Below are positions 1-12,066 of a stretch of 64,000 bases of DNA, piece by piece. The position numbers and the translations under genes are program-made. The stretch is from Craterostigma plantagineum (lineage: Eukaryota; Streptophyta; Magnoliopsida; Lamiales; Linderniaceae): assembly GCA_027422505.1 (NCBI GenBank), contig JAPQWV010000302.1, positions 1 to 64,000 on the forward strand, read 5' to 3'. Under the pieces are notes generated by a model, which was not told where the DNA came from, ran no database searches, and saw only the letters and a program-made list of their open reading frames with translations. Each line of letters starts with the position of its first letter. The first letter of the stretch is position 1.

Positions 1-282
1 AAGGCGAGGCTGGTCCTTCTGGAACTTCCGACGACTTTTGAGGGTGGTGTTTACATGGATGTGACCAGTGGGGCGGGTGTTATGTTTAATTATGCTGTGC
101 TTTTGTAATATTTTTTTGGATTGTATGTAAAATTCGAACAACATTTGTATTGTAAAATAGCAGTGTATGGGTTGCTATGTAAAATGAAAAATTTTATCGG
201 GATTTTCGTATGTAATATATTTTATATTTCCCTTAGTCACGTAATTTAGCGTAAGAATATAGTTGTAAATGGCGGGGCGCCA
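1..282 (+). repeat. End of 5' LTR of Tekay-type gypsy element (partial)
   Basis: The window opens inside an LTR. The first ~65 bases are recognisably related, in reverse complement, to the end of the gypsy LTR at 16.36-16.43 kb (shared words around ccaccc...aaaagtcg...ggaag). The LTR ends near 282, just before a primer-binding site, and the matching 3' LTR starts at 5387. The exact LTR end is uncertain by a few bases. Confidence 0.7.
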
Positions 283-287
283 CTGGG

Positions 288-299
288 TGGTACCAGACC
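288..299 (+). other. Primer-binding site (tRNA-iMet type)
   Basis: The bases TGGTACCAGACC differ at two positions from the usual plant iMet primer site TGGTATCAGAGC, which is seen intact at 14,294 (and in reverse at 21,153 and 25,200). It lies a few bases after the LTR end, as expected for priming of minus-strand DNA synthesis. The mismatches fit an old copy. Confidence 0.75.
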
Positions 300-444
300 T
301 TCGGTTGCAGTTTCTGTAGACTGTCCATGTACACACACACAAAAGCATGGAAGAACAGCCTTGCTCGTAAGTTATATGATATTATGAATTTCTTCCATTG
401 CATGATTTATTGGCCTTAGGGACTGCTAGGGTAAGAGAGACAAC

Positions 445-1836
445 ATGGTTGGAACCAGAGGAGAAGGCAGCGGAGTAAACAACCAAGATGAGGAAAATGC
501 AACCCCGACTGACAATCGCAATTGACTATCCTTCAGCTCACTGCGTTAGTACGTCAACATTCTCAACAGATTCAGGAGTTGATCTAGCAGCGAAATTCAG
601 AGGGGTCAAGGAACAATGGAATTTCCCAAACTGATCGAACTGAAGCCGTGGGTGAAAGATTTCGCAGGCTGAACCCACCTATCTTTGAAGATGCTATTGA
701 CCCAACATCTGCCGAGGATTGGATCAGAACTTCAGAAATTATGTTTCAATACAGCAGGATTCCTGAGGATGACAAAGTCCTGAGTGCTGTATTTCTACTG
801 CGAGGAAGTGCAGGGCACTGGTGGGATACCATACGCGTCATTGAGAATCTACCACAATGAACTAGGAACGTTTTAAGGAGCTGTTCAGGAACAAATATTT
901 CACAGCACCTGTGTGAGCTCAGCGCATGAATGAGTTTATCAATCTCAAACAAGGAGCGATGACTGTGGCTGAGTACATCAGAAAGTTTGAGCAGCTGTCA
1001 AGGTCCGGACTCATATGGTGAGCACTGATGGTCTGAAGGTCGAATGATTCCTTGAAGGTCTGAAGCCGGAGTTGTACCGCGACGTTAATATGGGCGGACT
1101 ACAAGGAGTTTCTTATGCTCAAGTGGTGGAACGAGCGATGGTGGCAGGACAGGCTGAGACACGAATCATTCGTGCTCAGAAGGCAAAACGCAAGTTCGTG
1201 CAAGGATCAAAGTGAAGTGGTGGTAATCAGAAGCGACCCTTTGTATCAAAAGGTGAGAAGCCAAATATTCAAAACAGACCTGGACCGCCTCAGCAACCAA
1301 ACACTAATCAAGGAAGACCCACCCCCAGCAACAACACCAATTATCCCGAGATGTAAACGACGTCATCTGGCATCTACTTTTCACATAATGCCAATTGTTT
1401 CAAATGTGGGAAGACGGGACAATTTGCAAGAACATGTCCGGAGAACGCACCAGGAGGCCAAGTTATGAATCAAGTGAGACCACCAGCTGTACCGGCTAGA
1501 GTGTATACGCTAACTTCAGATGAAGCAGAGGCTAATCCGTTCGCGGTGGCAGGTATTCTACTTATACACCAAGTCCCAACATGCATATTAGTAGATTAAG
1601 GAGCCACGCATTCATTGCATCCACTACATACATGGCGAGACACGAGATTACACCTAACCTGTCTGAATACGAATATAATGTGACTATTCGACACGGAGTT
1701 GCAATGCGAACCAATCTGGTTTTACGGAATTGTCCTGTGTTAGTGGACGGACGAGAATTGTTCGTTGATTTAATAGTTATTCCAATGAATACTATGAATT
1801 AATTCTTGAATGGACTGGTTATCGAAATAAGGAGCT
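445..1836 (+). pseudogene. gag: Tekay gypsy Gag and start of protease, decayed
   Basis: The ATG at 445 opens a Gag whose start (MVGTRGEGSG) matches that of the intact Gag on - at 21,015 (MVRTRGETSG). The capsid part is visible at 648-860 (residues RLNPPIFED...RGSAGHWWDT) and continues in other frames to about 1200, broken by stops and indels. A CCHC zinc knuckle at about 1385-1440 reads CFKCGKTGQFARTC, with the zinc-binding His replaced by Gln. The aspartic protease follows at about 1590; its active-site motif has a stop before GATHS. The reading then stops at the hAT-like insertion at 1845. Expected role: capsid formation and polyprotein cleavage; certainly non-functional here. Confidence 0.85.
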
Positions 1837-2320
1837 GTCATCGATAGTACTGTATATCCGGCCCGTGGCCCGCGGGCTGAGATTTTTTAGGCCCGCTGAA
1901 GGGCGGGCCTGAGCGGGCCAGCCCGTGCGGGCTGCGGTCTTTCGCGGGGCGGGGCGGGCTAGCCCACGGGCCGGCCCGCCAATTTAAGGTATTATATATA
2001 AATTATATAATATATACTAAATCTATAATAAATATTAAATTAATTAGATATTTAATTAATAAATCATTAATTATGTCTATTTATTATCATGTTTATTAAT
2101 TGATAAATAATTAATTGCATATTTCTATGTAATGTTTTAATAAATTCAATAATTCATAAAAAACTATTAATAAATTGAAAATTTTAAATTATATTAAATA
2201 ATATTAATTTTTAAAAAATGGCCGGGCCCGGCCCGCCGCGGGGCGGTGCAGGCTCCTATTTTTAGGGCCCGCCCGCCCTGCCACGGCCCGCCCCACCAAT
2301 TTGACAGCTCTAGTCATCAA
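1837..2320. mobile_element. Non-autonomous hAT-like element in gypsy protease, with 8-bp TSD
   Basis: The element spans 1845-2312. Flanking octamers are gtcatcga (1837-1844) and gtcatcaa (2313-2320), a TSD with one mismatch. Both ends are GC-rich with CGGGCC/GGCCCG-type words in inverted orientation around a strongly AT-rich core (about 1990-2215). The right end reads ...GACAGCTCTA and the left begins TAGTACTGTATATCC. The gypsy protease reading resumes directly after the TSD, so the insertion is clean. No coding potential. Superfamily assignment rests on the 8-bp TSD and TA-G ends. Confidence 0.7.
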
Positions 2321-5300
2321 CTGCCATCGCAAGACAGTTACGTTCAACATAGAAGGAAATGAATCTTTTACGTTCGAGGGAACAATCAAAGAGAAAAGTA
2401 TTTCTAAAATTTCAGCAATAAAGGTGCAACGTTTGATTAAAGCCGGATGCAAGGCTTATCTAGTATTTGTAGTGAAATCAGAGGAACGTCCATCTCCAAA
2501 ATTAGAAGACGTACCAGTGGTGCGAGATTTTCCTGATGTCTTCCCTGAAGTTTTACCACGACTACCTCCAGATTGAGAAATTGAATTCACGATTGATCTA
2601 ATACCAGGATCTTCTCCAATCTCTAAGATTCCCTATCGGTTTGCTCCGACTGAATTATAGGAGTTAAAGGATCAGTTGGATGACTTATTACAGAAGGGAT
2701 TTATCCAACCCAGTTTTTCTCCTTAGGGAGCACCAGTTCTGTTTGTGCGAAAGAAAGACGGATCGATGCGACTATGTATCAATTACAGAGAGTTGAACAA
2801 ATAACAATCAAGAACAAATATCCACTACCGAGAATCGATGATTTCTTCGACCAACTAAGAGGTGCAACAGTGTTCTCAAAAACAGATTTGCGATCAGGAT
2901 ACCACCAGTTGAAGGTTCGAGAAAAAGACATTCCAAAGACGGCTTTCAGTACCAGATATGGACACTATAAATTTTTAGTGATGCCTTTCGGGTGACTAGT
3001 GCGCCAGCGACATTTATGGATTTAATGAATCGGGTGTTCAAACAATTTCTGGACAACTTTTTCATTGTGGTTATTGATGACATTGTAATTTACTCGAAGA
3101 TGAAGGAAGAACACGAACAACATTTGAAGACAGTTCTTGAAATATTACGGGAAAATCAATTATTTGCCAAGTTCAAGAAATGCGAGTTTTGGTTGACTCA
3201 AGTCGCATTTCTAGGACATATTGTTTCTAGAGAAGCAATTTCTGTGGATCCTACCAAGATCAAAGCTATCAACAGTTGGCCTCAACCAACCAATGCTACA
3301 GAAGTACGTAGTTTTCCTGGCCTAGCTGGGTACTACAGAAACTTTATCAAGGACTTTTCTAAAATTTCCTTAACACTAACGAAGTTAACAAAGGAAAATG
3401 TTCCATTGGAGCGAGGAGTGCGAGCAAAGTTTTCAAGAATTGAAGAAACGACTCACTATAGCCCCAGTTCTTACGATACCATCGGGGACTGGGGATTTTC
3501 GGTCTATAGCGATGCATCAAGAAATGGGCTAGGTTGCGTACTAATGCAAAATGGGAACGTGGTTGCATATGCATCTCGGCAGTTGAAGGAGTATGAAAAG
3601 AATTATCGGACTCATGATTGGAGCTAGCTGCAGTAGTCTTTGCTCTGAAAATTTCGAGGCATTATTTATATGGGGAGCGATGCGAAATTTTCACGGACCA
3701 TAAGTCTGAAATATTTCTTCACTCGGAAGGAATTAAATATGAGACAGCGACGGTGGCTGGAACTTGTTAAAGACTACGATTGCGTAATCAGTTATCGCCC
3801 AGGCAAGGCAAATGTGGTTGCTGATGCGTTAAATCAGAAAGCTGTAAGTGCAGAGTTGCAACTACTGGAGGTAGAGATAGTGCAGTTGGGCGTAGTTGAA
3901 GCAAGATTGGCAGCATTAACCTTGCAATCTACGATATTGGAACAAATCCAAAAGGCGCAAGAAAATGATGGACTTTATTTGAAAATCAAAGACGCACAGA
4001 CGGAGCAACCACAACGGATTTTAAAATACAAGAGGACGGAAGTTTATATTACAAGAATCGTTTGTATGTTCCGGATGATGCGGCAATTCGAAGAACTGTA
4101 ATGACTGACGCACACGCGACGGCATATTCAGCACATCCAGGAACTATAAAGATGTATAGAGATTAAAGAATAAATTATTGGTGCCCAGGAATGAAAAGAG
4201 ACATTTCGACTTTCGTAAGTCGATGATGGACTTGTCAACAAATTAAAGCAGAACATCAACGACCGGCGGGGATGTTACAACCCTTGCCAATACCTGAGTG
4301 GAAGTGGGACCATATTACGATAGACTTTGTGGTCGATTTGCCGAAAACTGTGAAGGGTCACGATGCCATTTGAGTCATTGTGGATCGATTGACTAAGTCT
4401 GCCCATTTTCTACCCATAAGTTCTATGTTTCCTATGGAGCCATACATAGAGTTATACATTTAGGAAATTGTCCGACTCCACGGTATTCCATTATCGATTG
4501 TTTCAGATCGAGACTCGAGGCTCTTATCTAAATTTTGGATGAGCCTACAGAAGGAGGTGGGGATTACGCTGTCTTTCAGTACGGCTTATCATCCTCAGAC
4601 TGACGGGCAATCTGAACGATCGATCCAGACTTTGGAAGACATGATGCGAGCATGTGTTTTGGATTTCAAGGGGAATTGGAGTAAATAATTTCCATTGATC
4701 GAATTCTCCTACAACAATAGTTATCATGCAACTATTGGTATGGCTCCATATGAAGCCTTGCATGGGCGTAAATGTCGATCTCCAATACACTGGGATGAAG
4801 TTGGAGAGCTGGTGATATTAGGACCTGACATGGTTCAAGAAATTACTGAAGCAATAGCAAAAATACGAGAGAGGATAAGAACTTCCCAAAGTCAAAAGAA
4901 GTGTAACGCAGACCAAAGGCGAAGACCGTTAGAGTTCGCGGTAGACGACTGGGTGTTCTTGAAACTATCCTCGATGAAAGGTGTCAAACGAGTTGAGCCC
5001 AAGATACATTGGTCCTTCCAAAATAATTAAACGAGTTGGCAAAGTTGCTTATCAACTGAAATTACCAGCCTCACTGTCACAAGTTCATGACGTCTTTCAC
5101 GTGTCAACGCTACGTAAGTATGTCGCTGATCCGAGTCATGCACTGAGAAACGAGTTTTTGTATCAACAACTCAAGCCAGATTTAAGCTACAAGGAAAACC
5201 AAGTGGAGGTTCTGATGTATGAAGTGAAGAGGCTTCGAAATAAAGAGATTTCGTTAGTGAAAGTATTGTGGCAAAATCAGTCGACGGAGGAAGCTACATG

Positions 5301-5355
5301 GGAACATGAAGATGATATGAGAAATTGCTATCCCAAGTTGTTCCAACTGGAGTGA
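2313..5355 (+). pseudogene. pol: Tekay gypsy pol: protease end, RT, RNase H, integrase, chromodomain
   Basis: Order is that of Ty3/gypsy. The rest of the protease region runs 2313-2550. RT spans about 2560-3400, with [14 protein letters not shown] and the catalytic VIDDIVIYS motif present. RNase H is at about 3480-3840 ([14 protein letters not shown]). Integrase lies at 4090-5030: its HHCC zinc domain has one Cys codon changed to a stop (before WTCQQ), while the catalytic motifs [14 protein letters not shown] and TDGQSERS are all still readable. The C-terminal half (4981-5355) has the HVSTLRKY motif and a chromodomain (VEVL...LVKVLWQN...EATWE), which places the element in the Tekay/Del chromoviruses. 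At least six in-frame stops and several frameshifts (for example near 2998 and 5000) make it a pseudogene. Confidence 0.9.
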
Positions 5356-5377
5356 TTTCGGGGGCGAAATCCTTTTT

Positions 5378-5386
5378 AGGGGGGAA
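5378..5386 (+). other. Polypurine tract of gypsy element
   Basis: The run aggggggaa directly precedes TGTAATACCC, the LTR start. The preceding phrase gatttcgggggcgaaatcc is shared with the TR-GAG-like element on - (19,500-19,530), so this 3' end is conserved between the two. Confidence 0.75.
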
Positions 5387-8083
5387 TGTAATACCCGGGT
5401 CTGTTGAGTAAGCTGGTCAATAAATTGGCATGCATATTATGTGCTTATATGACTGCATATTTTATATTTATCTATTACGAGTTTATGTGAATACTGATTT
5501 AATGAGGAATATCGAAATTATGAAGAATTTCGATATTAAGTAGAATGATTTTTAGAAAGGTGATTTCAGGAAAAAAGGAAACGAGAGGTATTGAATTTCG
5601 ATAGTGGGAATTTGCGAAATTATGGGGAGTCAAGGGAGGAGATTTTTGTAATTTAATAAATTTTGAAATAGTAAGGCATAATATTGAGAACTAACGATTT
5701 TAGTAATATAAATAGGCATCTTACGGAATTAAAGATGAGGACTAGGTTAGAGTCTTTTGTCACTTATCTATCATTACCCTCAAGTGGATGAGATAAAGAA
5801 GAAAAATAAACATTTCATTCGTTAACTATCGAGAACTTGGAATTGAGGGAGAATGAAGAGCTCGAGCAACAGAGGTCGAACTTAAGCATGGAGTAGGTAT
5901 AATTATCTTACCATAATTTCATGTTTTTATCTAGGTAGAAGCATATTTTAAGAATTATTAAGCACGAAATTATCATCTGCTTAGATCTGATATAAGTTTT
6001 AGATTTCAAGGGTTTTAAGTACAAATTCATACTAACATGATTATTCAGATTTATGTATTTTACGTCTGGAAAGATTTATAAGATAGAAATTAAATTTTAC
6101 GAAGAAGGAAGCAGTTTAGAGTAGTAAGAGATAGAACTTTCGATTGAACGTAACGAGCCATATGAGCAATCGATCGAATTGAATCAAGAACTTAGAGTTT
6201 CGATAGAAACTAGAAGTCCAAATTATAGGATCGGGCGATCCTTGAGTTGTGTACACCTCAAATCGGGCGATTGGTGAAGGGGTGAACAATTCGACAAACG
6301 TGTATTGATACATGACTAGATCGGCGATTGATGATTAATGGATTGGATGATTTGAAGTTATGATAAGCATTCGATCGAAACTAGGTTTTACATAGGACTA
6401 ATCGGGCGATTCTAAGTTTCGTCGAGGTTTTCTCGTTAAAACTAGAATAGACCGATTGTGATCACTATGTGAGTATACTTTCGATCGAAATTACTTTAAA
6501 TAGATTATGTTTCGCCGGGTCATGAAATCGATCGAATGCTAGGAAATTCAAAGAGGAATCGGGCGCTTGGAGACCAAGGAATCGAGCGATTTGGAAAATT
6601 ATCTATTACGAGTTTATGTGAATACTGATTTAATGAGGAATATCAAAATTATGAAGAATTTCGATATTAAGTAGAATAATTTTTAGAAAGGTGATTTCCG
6701 GAAAAGGAAACGAGAGGTATTGAATTTCGGTAGTGGCAATTTGCAAAATTATGGGGAGTAAAGGGAGGAGATTTTTGTAATCTAATAAATGTAGAAATAG
6801 TAAGGCATAGTATTGAGCACTTTGACAAAGGAGAAAAAGATTTTAGTATATAATTAGGCATCTTACGGAATTAAAGATGAAGATTAGGTTAGAGTCTTTT
6901 GTCATTTATCTATCATTATCCTCAAGTGGATGAGATAAAGAAGAAAAATAAACATTTCATTCGTTACCTATCGAGAACATAGAATTGAGAGAGAATGAAG
7001 AGCTCGAGCAACAGAGGTCGAACTTAAGCTTGGAGTAGGTGTAATTTTCTTACCATAATTTCCTGTTTTTATCTAGGTAGTAGCATATTTTAAGAATTAT
7101 TAACCACGAAAATATCATCGGTTTAGATCTGATATAAGTTTAGATTTCAAGGGAAGTACAAATTCATACTAAATCGGCCGATTGATGATTAATGGATTGG
7201 ACGATTTGAAGTTATGATAAGCATTGGACCGAAACTAGGTTTTACATATTTTTCAAACTAGAATGGACCGATTGTGATCACTATGTGAGTATACTTTCAA
7301 TCAAAAATATTTAAATAGATGATGTTTTGCCGGGTCATGAAATTGATCGAATGCTAGGAAATTCAAAGAGGAATCGGGCACTTGGAGACCAAGGAATCGA
7401 GCAATTTTGTGAGTTATTGAATACTCGGCGATTTTGGAATCGGGTAAACACAATTTCGATCGAAACCCAGGTCCATTCTACAACCAATCGGCCGATTTGA
7501 ACTATTGTTTAACTCTCGGCGAATTTGAATAGTAATGATAACAAATCGGGCGATACTATATCACCCTAACATTGAACAGAATCGGGCGAATCGGTCCCTT
7601 TTGAATAAAAATGTTTTAAGTTCTAAAAATATTTTTACACCATTTAAAGATAAAAATATTCCGACTCTAATGAGCATAGTCTTTTGTAACGCCCGATCAT
7701 AATTAACCTACCAGTATTTTTCAGGGTCAATTTTCGGTGTAGGCAAACGTCATTTTTGATAGAATTTTGGAACGAAAATTTATGTAGTCAATTAACATGA
7801 TTTATAGACTGATTTTATAACCTTTTCGTGTTTACAGGATGAAATATTAGGAAATTCACCAGACCGGTTAGCAAATAGCTTAAAAACGTCAGGTAAGTGG
7901 GAATTTCACCGACAACACATAAATTATTTTATGTGTGCTAGTATTACGTGACTAAGTGCTTTGATATAAATATGTGGTTATGAATGACGTGAAATGTTTC
8001 GATGTGCTTTTGCATGGTAAGCATTTCTCGCATTATTATGTGGCATGAGCATGTGCATACACGAATTATGGGAAGATTAGTAG
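5387..8083 (+). repeat. 3' LTR of Tekay gypsy element, truncated at right
   Basis: The LTR starts TGTAATACCC right after the polypurine tract. It contains many short words built on cgatcgaa and aatcgggcgat (6120-7600). At 7890-7990 it resembles the reverse complement of 17,330-17,460 in the other gypsy family (cgtcaggtaagt...acaacacata...attacgtgacta), confirming it is LTR. It breaks at about 8083 into a copia-derived ORF on the other strand, so the end that corresponds to positions 1-282 is missing. A 1131-base tandem duplication inside it is listed separately. Confidence 0.75.
5470..7405 (+). repeat. Internal tandem duplication within gypsy LTR
   Basis: The first unit, 5470-6600, is followed immediately by a second unit starting at 6601 with the same words (atctattacgagtttatg...). 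The offset is 1131 bases. The second unit runs to about 7405, where ggaatcgagcaattt matches the end of the first, and lacks roughly 280 bases from its middle. Many point differences between units indicate age. Confidence 0.85.
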
Positions 8084-8084
8084 C

Positions 8085-10905
8085 CCTTCTCTTCAGCTTC
8101 AGGCGCTCCTCGATATCATCCAGTAATTCCATCAGGAGCGGCTGTTCTCTCACGAATCGATGGATCCTCAGCATCGTCTCTCTGTTGATTGCTTCCAACC
8201 TCTGCTCTATATTCTTCCTGATGACTTTGAGCGTCCCATCACAAAACTTGTGGATTTCAGTCTTCAGCATCATCCTAGTCTTCTTCGCGATTGGATTGTG
8301 GTAGGTGATGCCTATGACTGAACTGATGTGTACGTGATTGTTGGGAAGCCCTTCGATCTCAGGTCCTTTGTTGAGCGGGGCGGTCATGTTGACCTTCTTC
8401 ATGTTGCTCTCCGGAGCCATTTGAAGGTCGTGTGCGGCGAAGTACTTGACTTGTCGCACCATGAACCGGTAGAGTCCCTCGAGTCCTTCTTTCTTGATGA
8501 AGCCTTGAGGATCTTTGTACTTCTCCACATATAGCTGGTATAGGTTGTTCAGCTCTTCAGCGGAGAGATACGGCAGGTGGCCCTCGCTTAGTTCTTGTCG
8601 AGTTCTATCTACTCGCTCGATAGCGTAGTCAGGTGTTGGAAGTCCTTCTTTAGAACAGAAGACACTGAGTAGCTGACAGATTGGGGAGAGACTCATATAA
8701 TGACTCTTGGCTTGTCCTTTAGTCATCCCCAGTCTCATGTCCGGTCCAAGGTGGGTTAGCATCCAAAGGTACGTCATTCTCTTTTGCTGATCCCAGTGAG
8801 AGATTCCTCTTAGCTCGAACTCATTCGTCTTCTTGACTTTTCCAGTGACCTCCAAATATTTTCACGAACTTCTTCAAGGAAGGGAATCTCAATCCGAATA
8901 TTCTCCCATGGCGTGTCGATCCGAATGGTCCCTAGTGTTAGTCTTGTGGGGGAAGCCGATCGTTGCGCAATCAACTCAGGAAGCCCTGTGGGATCTTATT
9001 CGTAATATTCACTTTCCTGAAGCTCTTCGTCTTCTATTAGGAAAAGGTCCACCGACGCTTCTTGTAGGAACTGCCGAACGTCCTTGAGCCGTTGTCTTTG
9101 ATGGTCGTCGGGCATGGAATGGGTCATCCACTGTCCTTCAAATATGTACTTGTCGAGGTACTCATGTGGATTGACACCATGTCGTGACGGTCCCGGTTGG
9201 TCTAGAGCAACTGAGGGAGTAGCTTGAGTTTGAGTCAGGGCCACAAGCATGGCTGCACTTGCTTCTTCTTCCGGAAGCAAGGGGCTTGTGAGAGTCGTTG
9301 TGGGTGTAGGCGTCCTTAAGGAGAAGGATGGTGGGTCAATTTGGGTTAGAGTGGTGGTGCGGTGCGTGGTGTGGGTTGTTTGGGTAGTTTGGGTGGTGGT
9401 TTGGATTTGGCCTGCTCCAGCGCCTGTCTGCGTTGCGCCTGAGCCTTGTTCTTGGCCTTCACCTTGGCCACTCGTTGATGTCCTAGGCCTTTCCTCCCCC
9501 TCATGACGATCCTGATCGTCTGGATCGTCATGTCGACGTCGTGTGCGGGAGCTTTGGCCTCGGCAGGAATGAGAGATGAATGGTCCTCAGAACTAGGAGG
9601 GTTGAGCGGCACCGTGTCTGATGTGGTGGTGACGGAGGTGAAAAGGGACTCAAGTTGGATGCTTAGTCATCTTGGAGTCCGTCTCATTAGTTGAATCTCA
9701 ACATCAGACTCAGTGTCGGATGAGGTGGCTGTGTGAGGTGAGGGTTTACGTTCGACATCCTCACGAGCCTGTTCCGTCACTAGTGGAAGTGAGGTTTGAA
9801 GAACCTCCTCAATGGGTTCTTCGAGCGCGCCTACATGGATAGGCACTTCCACTTGGAGCTCTCGATTTTGATCTTCGGCTTCCATTTCGAGAGCCACCTC
9901 GTCGATCATCGTGGCATCCAGTTCTGTTAGCTGAGGTTCTTGGACTGGAGGCTCCTGTTCAAGCTCCTAGGCCACTGCATCGATCATCGTGTCCTCAGGG
10001 CTTCGTTGTTGGTTAGGACTGACTGCGAAATCTGTCGGGGGCCCTCTGATCATCTGTTCCGTCAGATGATTCTCCCGGTGGAACCATTGGTATTCGGCTC
10101 CCGATGGGTCGGCGAGCCTTAGCAACTCGAACAGAATGGCCATGGATGGATGGTCCAAATCCGTTAGGTTCGGGTTGTGAAAGAACTTGAGCTACGGTGG
10201 TTGGTAATTCCCTCCAGGAGGTAGACGAGGGATGTTCTACTCGTACATCTCCATGTATTGTGTAATGCTTACAGAAAACTACCGAGCATACGGCACATTC
10301 TTTGATCGTTTGTATTCCTTCTGCCTGATTTGCTCTGCTAGATCATTCCAGATTAGTTGAGCGAAATCGTAATTCTGCGAGAAGGCGATTCCATGGAAGA
10401 TACGGAGAATGTTGTCGTTTTCTTTGTCGAAGCCTGCGTGCTTTGGTGATAGACACTTGTTGATGATGCCAAACAGTGTCTTCCAGGGGTGAGGGATTCC
10501 GTTCCTCTGAACTTGAGCAACCTTGGTCAGCGGCGGACGGTATCCATTGTGAAGGAAGTCACGCACGAGCTACGCATCAGTAGGAAGGGGGTCGTAATTT
10601 GGGCTTTAGGGGAGGTCGAGGATAAGACCGAAGTCATTCTTGTTCATGTTTATGTGCCTCGTCCCTATCACCGTTGTGAAACTGTACGCCCTTTGATCAT
10701 CCCCCAAAATTGCTGGAGGTAGACCATTGGCACAGAGGCCGTCATCGTTAGAGCATGCCACAGGGGATGACCTTGTAGTATTGACACCACGATCTCATCT
10801 GGACACCTGAAGGTGGTCAGGTCGAGTTGGTAATTGGTGTCGTGAACGTTGAGGTACATGGCCTTCTCATATATGTGGTTGTATGTTGGATAATGATTCA
10901 TCAGA
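8085..10905 (-). pseudogene. ORF-X of SIRE-type copia element, copy 1 (unknown function)
   Basis: This reads leftward from about 10,905 to 8,085 and is broken by frameshifts. The N-terminal part carries HPLWHALTMTASVPMVYL and QQFWGMI, then (10,566-10,279) GIINKCLSPKHAGFDK and a segment beginning FHGIAFSQNYDFAQLIWNDL. The middle is acidic, with a repeated IDEVA-type motif (about 9,900-9,980), then basic/proline-rich (about 9,350-9,610). The C-terminal part (8,910-7,944) contains DTPWENIRIEIPFLEE, IERVDRTRQELSEG and ITYHNPIAKKTRMMLKTE, ending in a charged, probably helical stretch. No known domain, signal peptide or clear membrane segment is visible. Homologous copies lie at 27.8, 41.2 and 63.7 kb. 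In those near intact copia parts it follows pol, the position of the envelope-like ORF of SIRE/Maximus elements. Confidence 0.75.
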
Positions 10906-11533
10906 AATACACATAAGAATGTAAATCATTAGTTCAAGAATTATAATTTGAGTCGAATTTAGAATTTATTAAACCATAATAATGGATCATGTCATAGCAT
11001 GTTTGAATAAATTCGTAATTGAAATCATGAAATTTGCACATAGATCATACAAAGTGAATATTGAAGAAATAATTTGATTTCAACATAAGCATGTAAGTTC
11101 GATGAAATTTTAGTTTAAAATTTTTCCAAGTGTTGAAGCACTATTCACACCATGATTTTTGTTGCGCGAGATTTGAAATTCTCAATTAAATTGTCTAAGT
11201 GCAATTTCGAATGCAATTCTCCGTGTTAATATGCGATCGAGAAAAATTTCATTCGCTAAGGGCTGCTACAGTGGACAAAGACTTAGAAGACTTTACTAAG
11301 TGCTGAACGTTATACGCGTGGTACTGCAGCGGAGGGATTTTACGATCGAGAAAAATTTTCGTGTAAATTTACGATCGAGAAATTAGATTTCCGCGTAAAT
11401 TTACGACCGAGTTATTTCTCCGCGCATGAATAAAATTGTCGCTGTGAAAGTTATCGAGAGAGAAAGTATTTCAATTTTAATACAGTTTTTCGCTGTGAAA
11501 TTTTACGATCGAGAAAATTGACAGCGAGAAACT
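10906..11533 (-). repeat. Copia spacer upstream of ORF-X, with CGATCG-type motifs
   Basis: Non-coding, read on -. It is rich in tttacgatcgagaaatt-like words (11,230-11,520), as are the spacers upstream of the ORF-X copies at 27.8 and 41.2 kb. It ends abruptly at about 11,533, where copia RNase H begins on the opposite strand, so this is a rearrangement junction. Confidence 0.6.
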
Positions 11534-12066
11534 CACATGCTTGCGGTGAAGCGAATTCTGCGTTACCTCAAGGGCACCTCCACTTTAGGACTATGGTATC
11601 CTAAAGGAACAAATTCCAAATTAATTGGCTATACTGATGCTAATTATGCAGGTTGCCGAATGGACAGGAAGAGCACATCCGGTGGCGCTCAATTTCTAGG
11701 CGAAAAGCTGGTTTGTTGGTCATCCAAGAAGCAGAATTGCATATCAACATCGACAGCCGAGGCAGAATACGTCGCGGCCGCCAGCTGTTGCTCTCAAATG
11801 CTGTGGATGTTGACTCAGCTTCGCGATTATGGGTACAATCTAAGTAATATACCCATTTATAGTGACAGTTAATGTGCCATTGCGATTACGTGTAATCCTG
11901 TCCACCACTCACGCACAAAACACATAGACATTAGATATCACTTTATAAACGAACGCGTAGAAAAAGGCACGATGGACATGTATTTCGTGAACACGGAATA
12001 TCAACTAGATGACATTTTCACCAAGGCATTGGATGAAAAAAGATTCCAATTTCTTGTCGTAAATTA
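11534..12066 (+). pseudogene. pol: Copia RNase H fragment (end of pol)
   Basis: The reading LAVKRILRYLKGTSTLGLWY followed by GYTDANYAGC, DRKSTSGG and STAEAEYVAAASC is typical of the Ty1/copia RNase H and integrase-proximal end of pol; [10 protein letters not shown] and DIFTKALDE follow near the C-terminus after a stop at 11,870. RT and everything upstream are absent. The same segment occurs at 33,030-33,560 in fuller pol context. The fragment starts exactly at a junction with a reverse-strand copia spacer. Confidence 0.85.

Noticed and set aside
7684..7720. A second LTR start (tgtaacgcccgatc) inside the gypsy 3' LTR
   Set aside because: Sequence on both sides continues the same LTR, as judged by similarity of 7,890-7,990 to the other gypsy LTR, and there is no polypurine tract or TSD.
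9249..9506. Val/Trp-rich open frame on + that looks like a membrane protein
   Set aside because: It is the complement of the basic, proline-rich linker of ORF-X; composition is the only reason for the hydrophobic reading.
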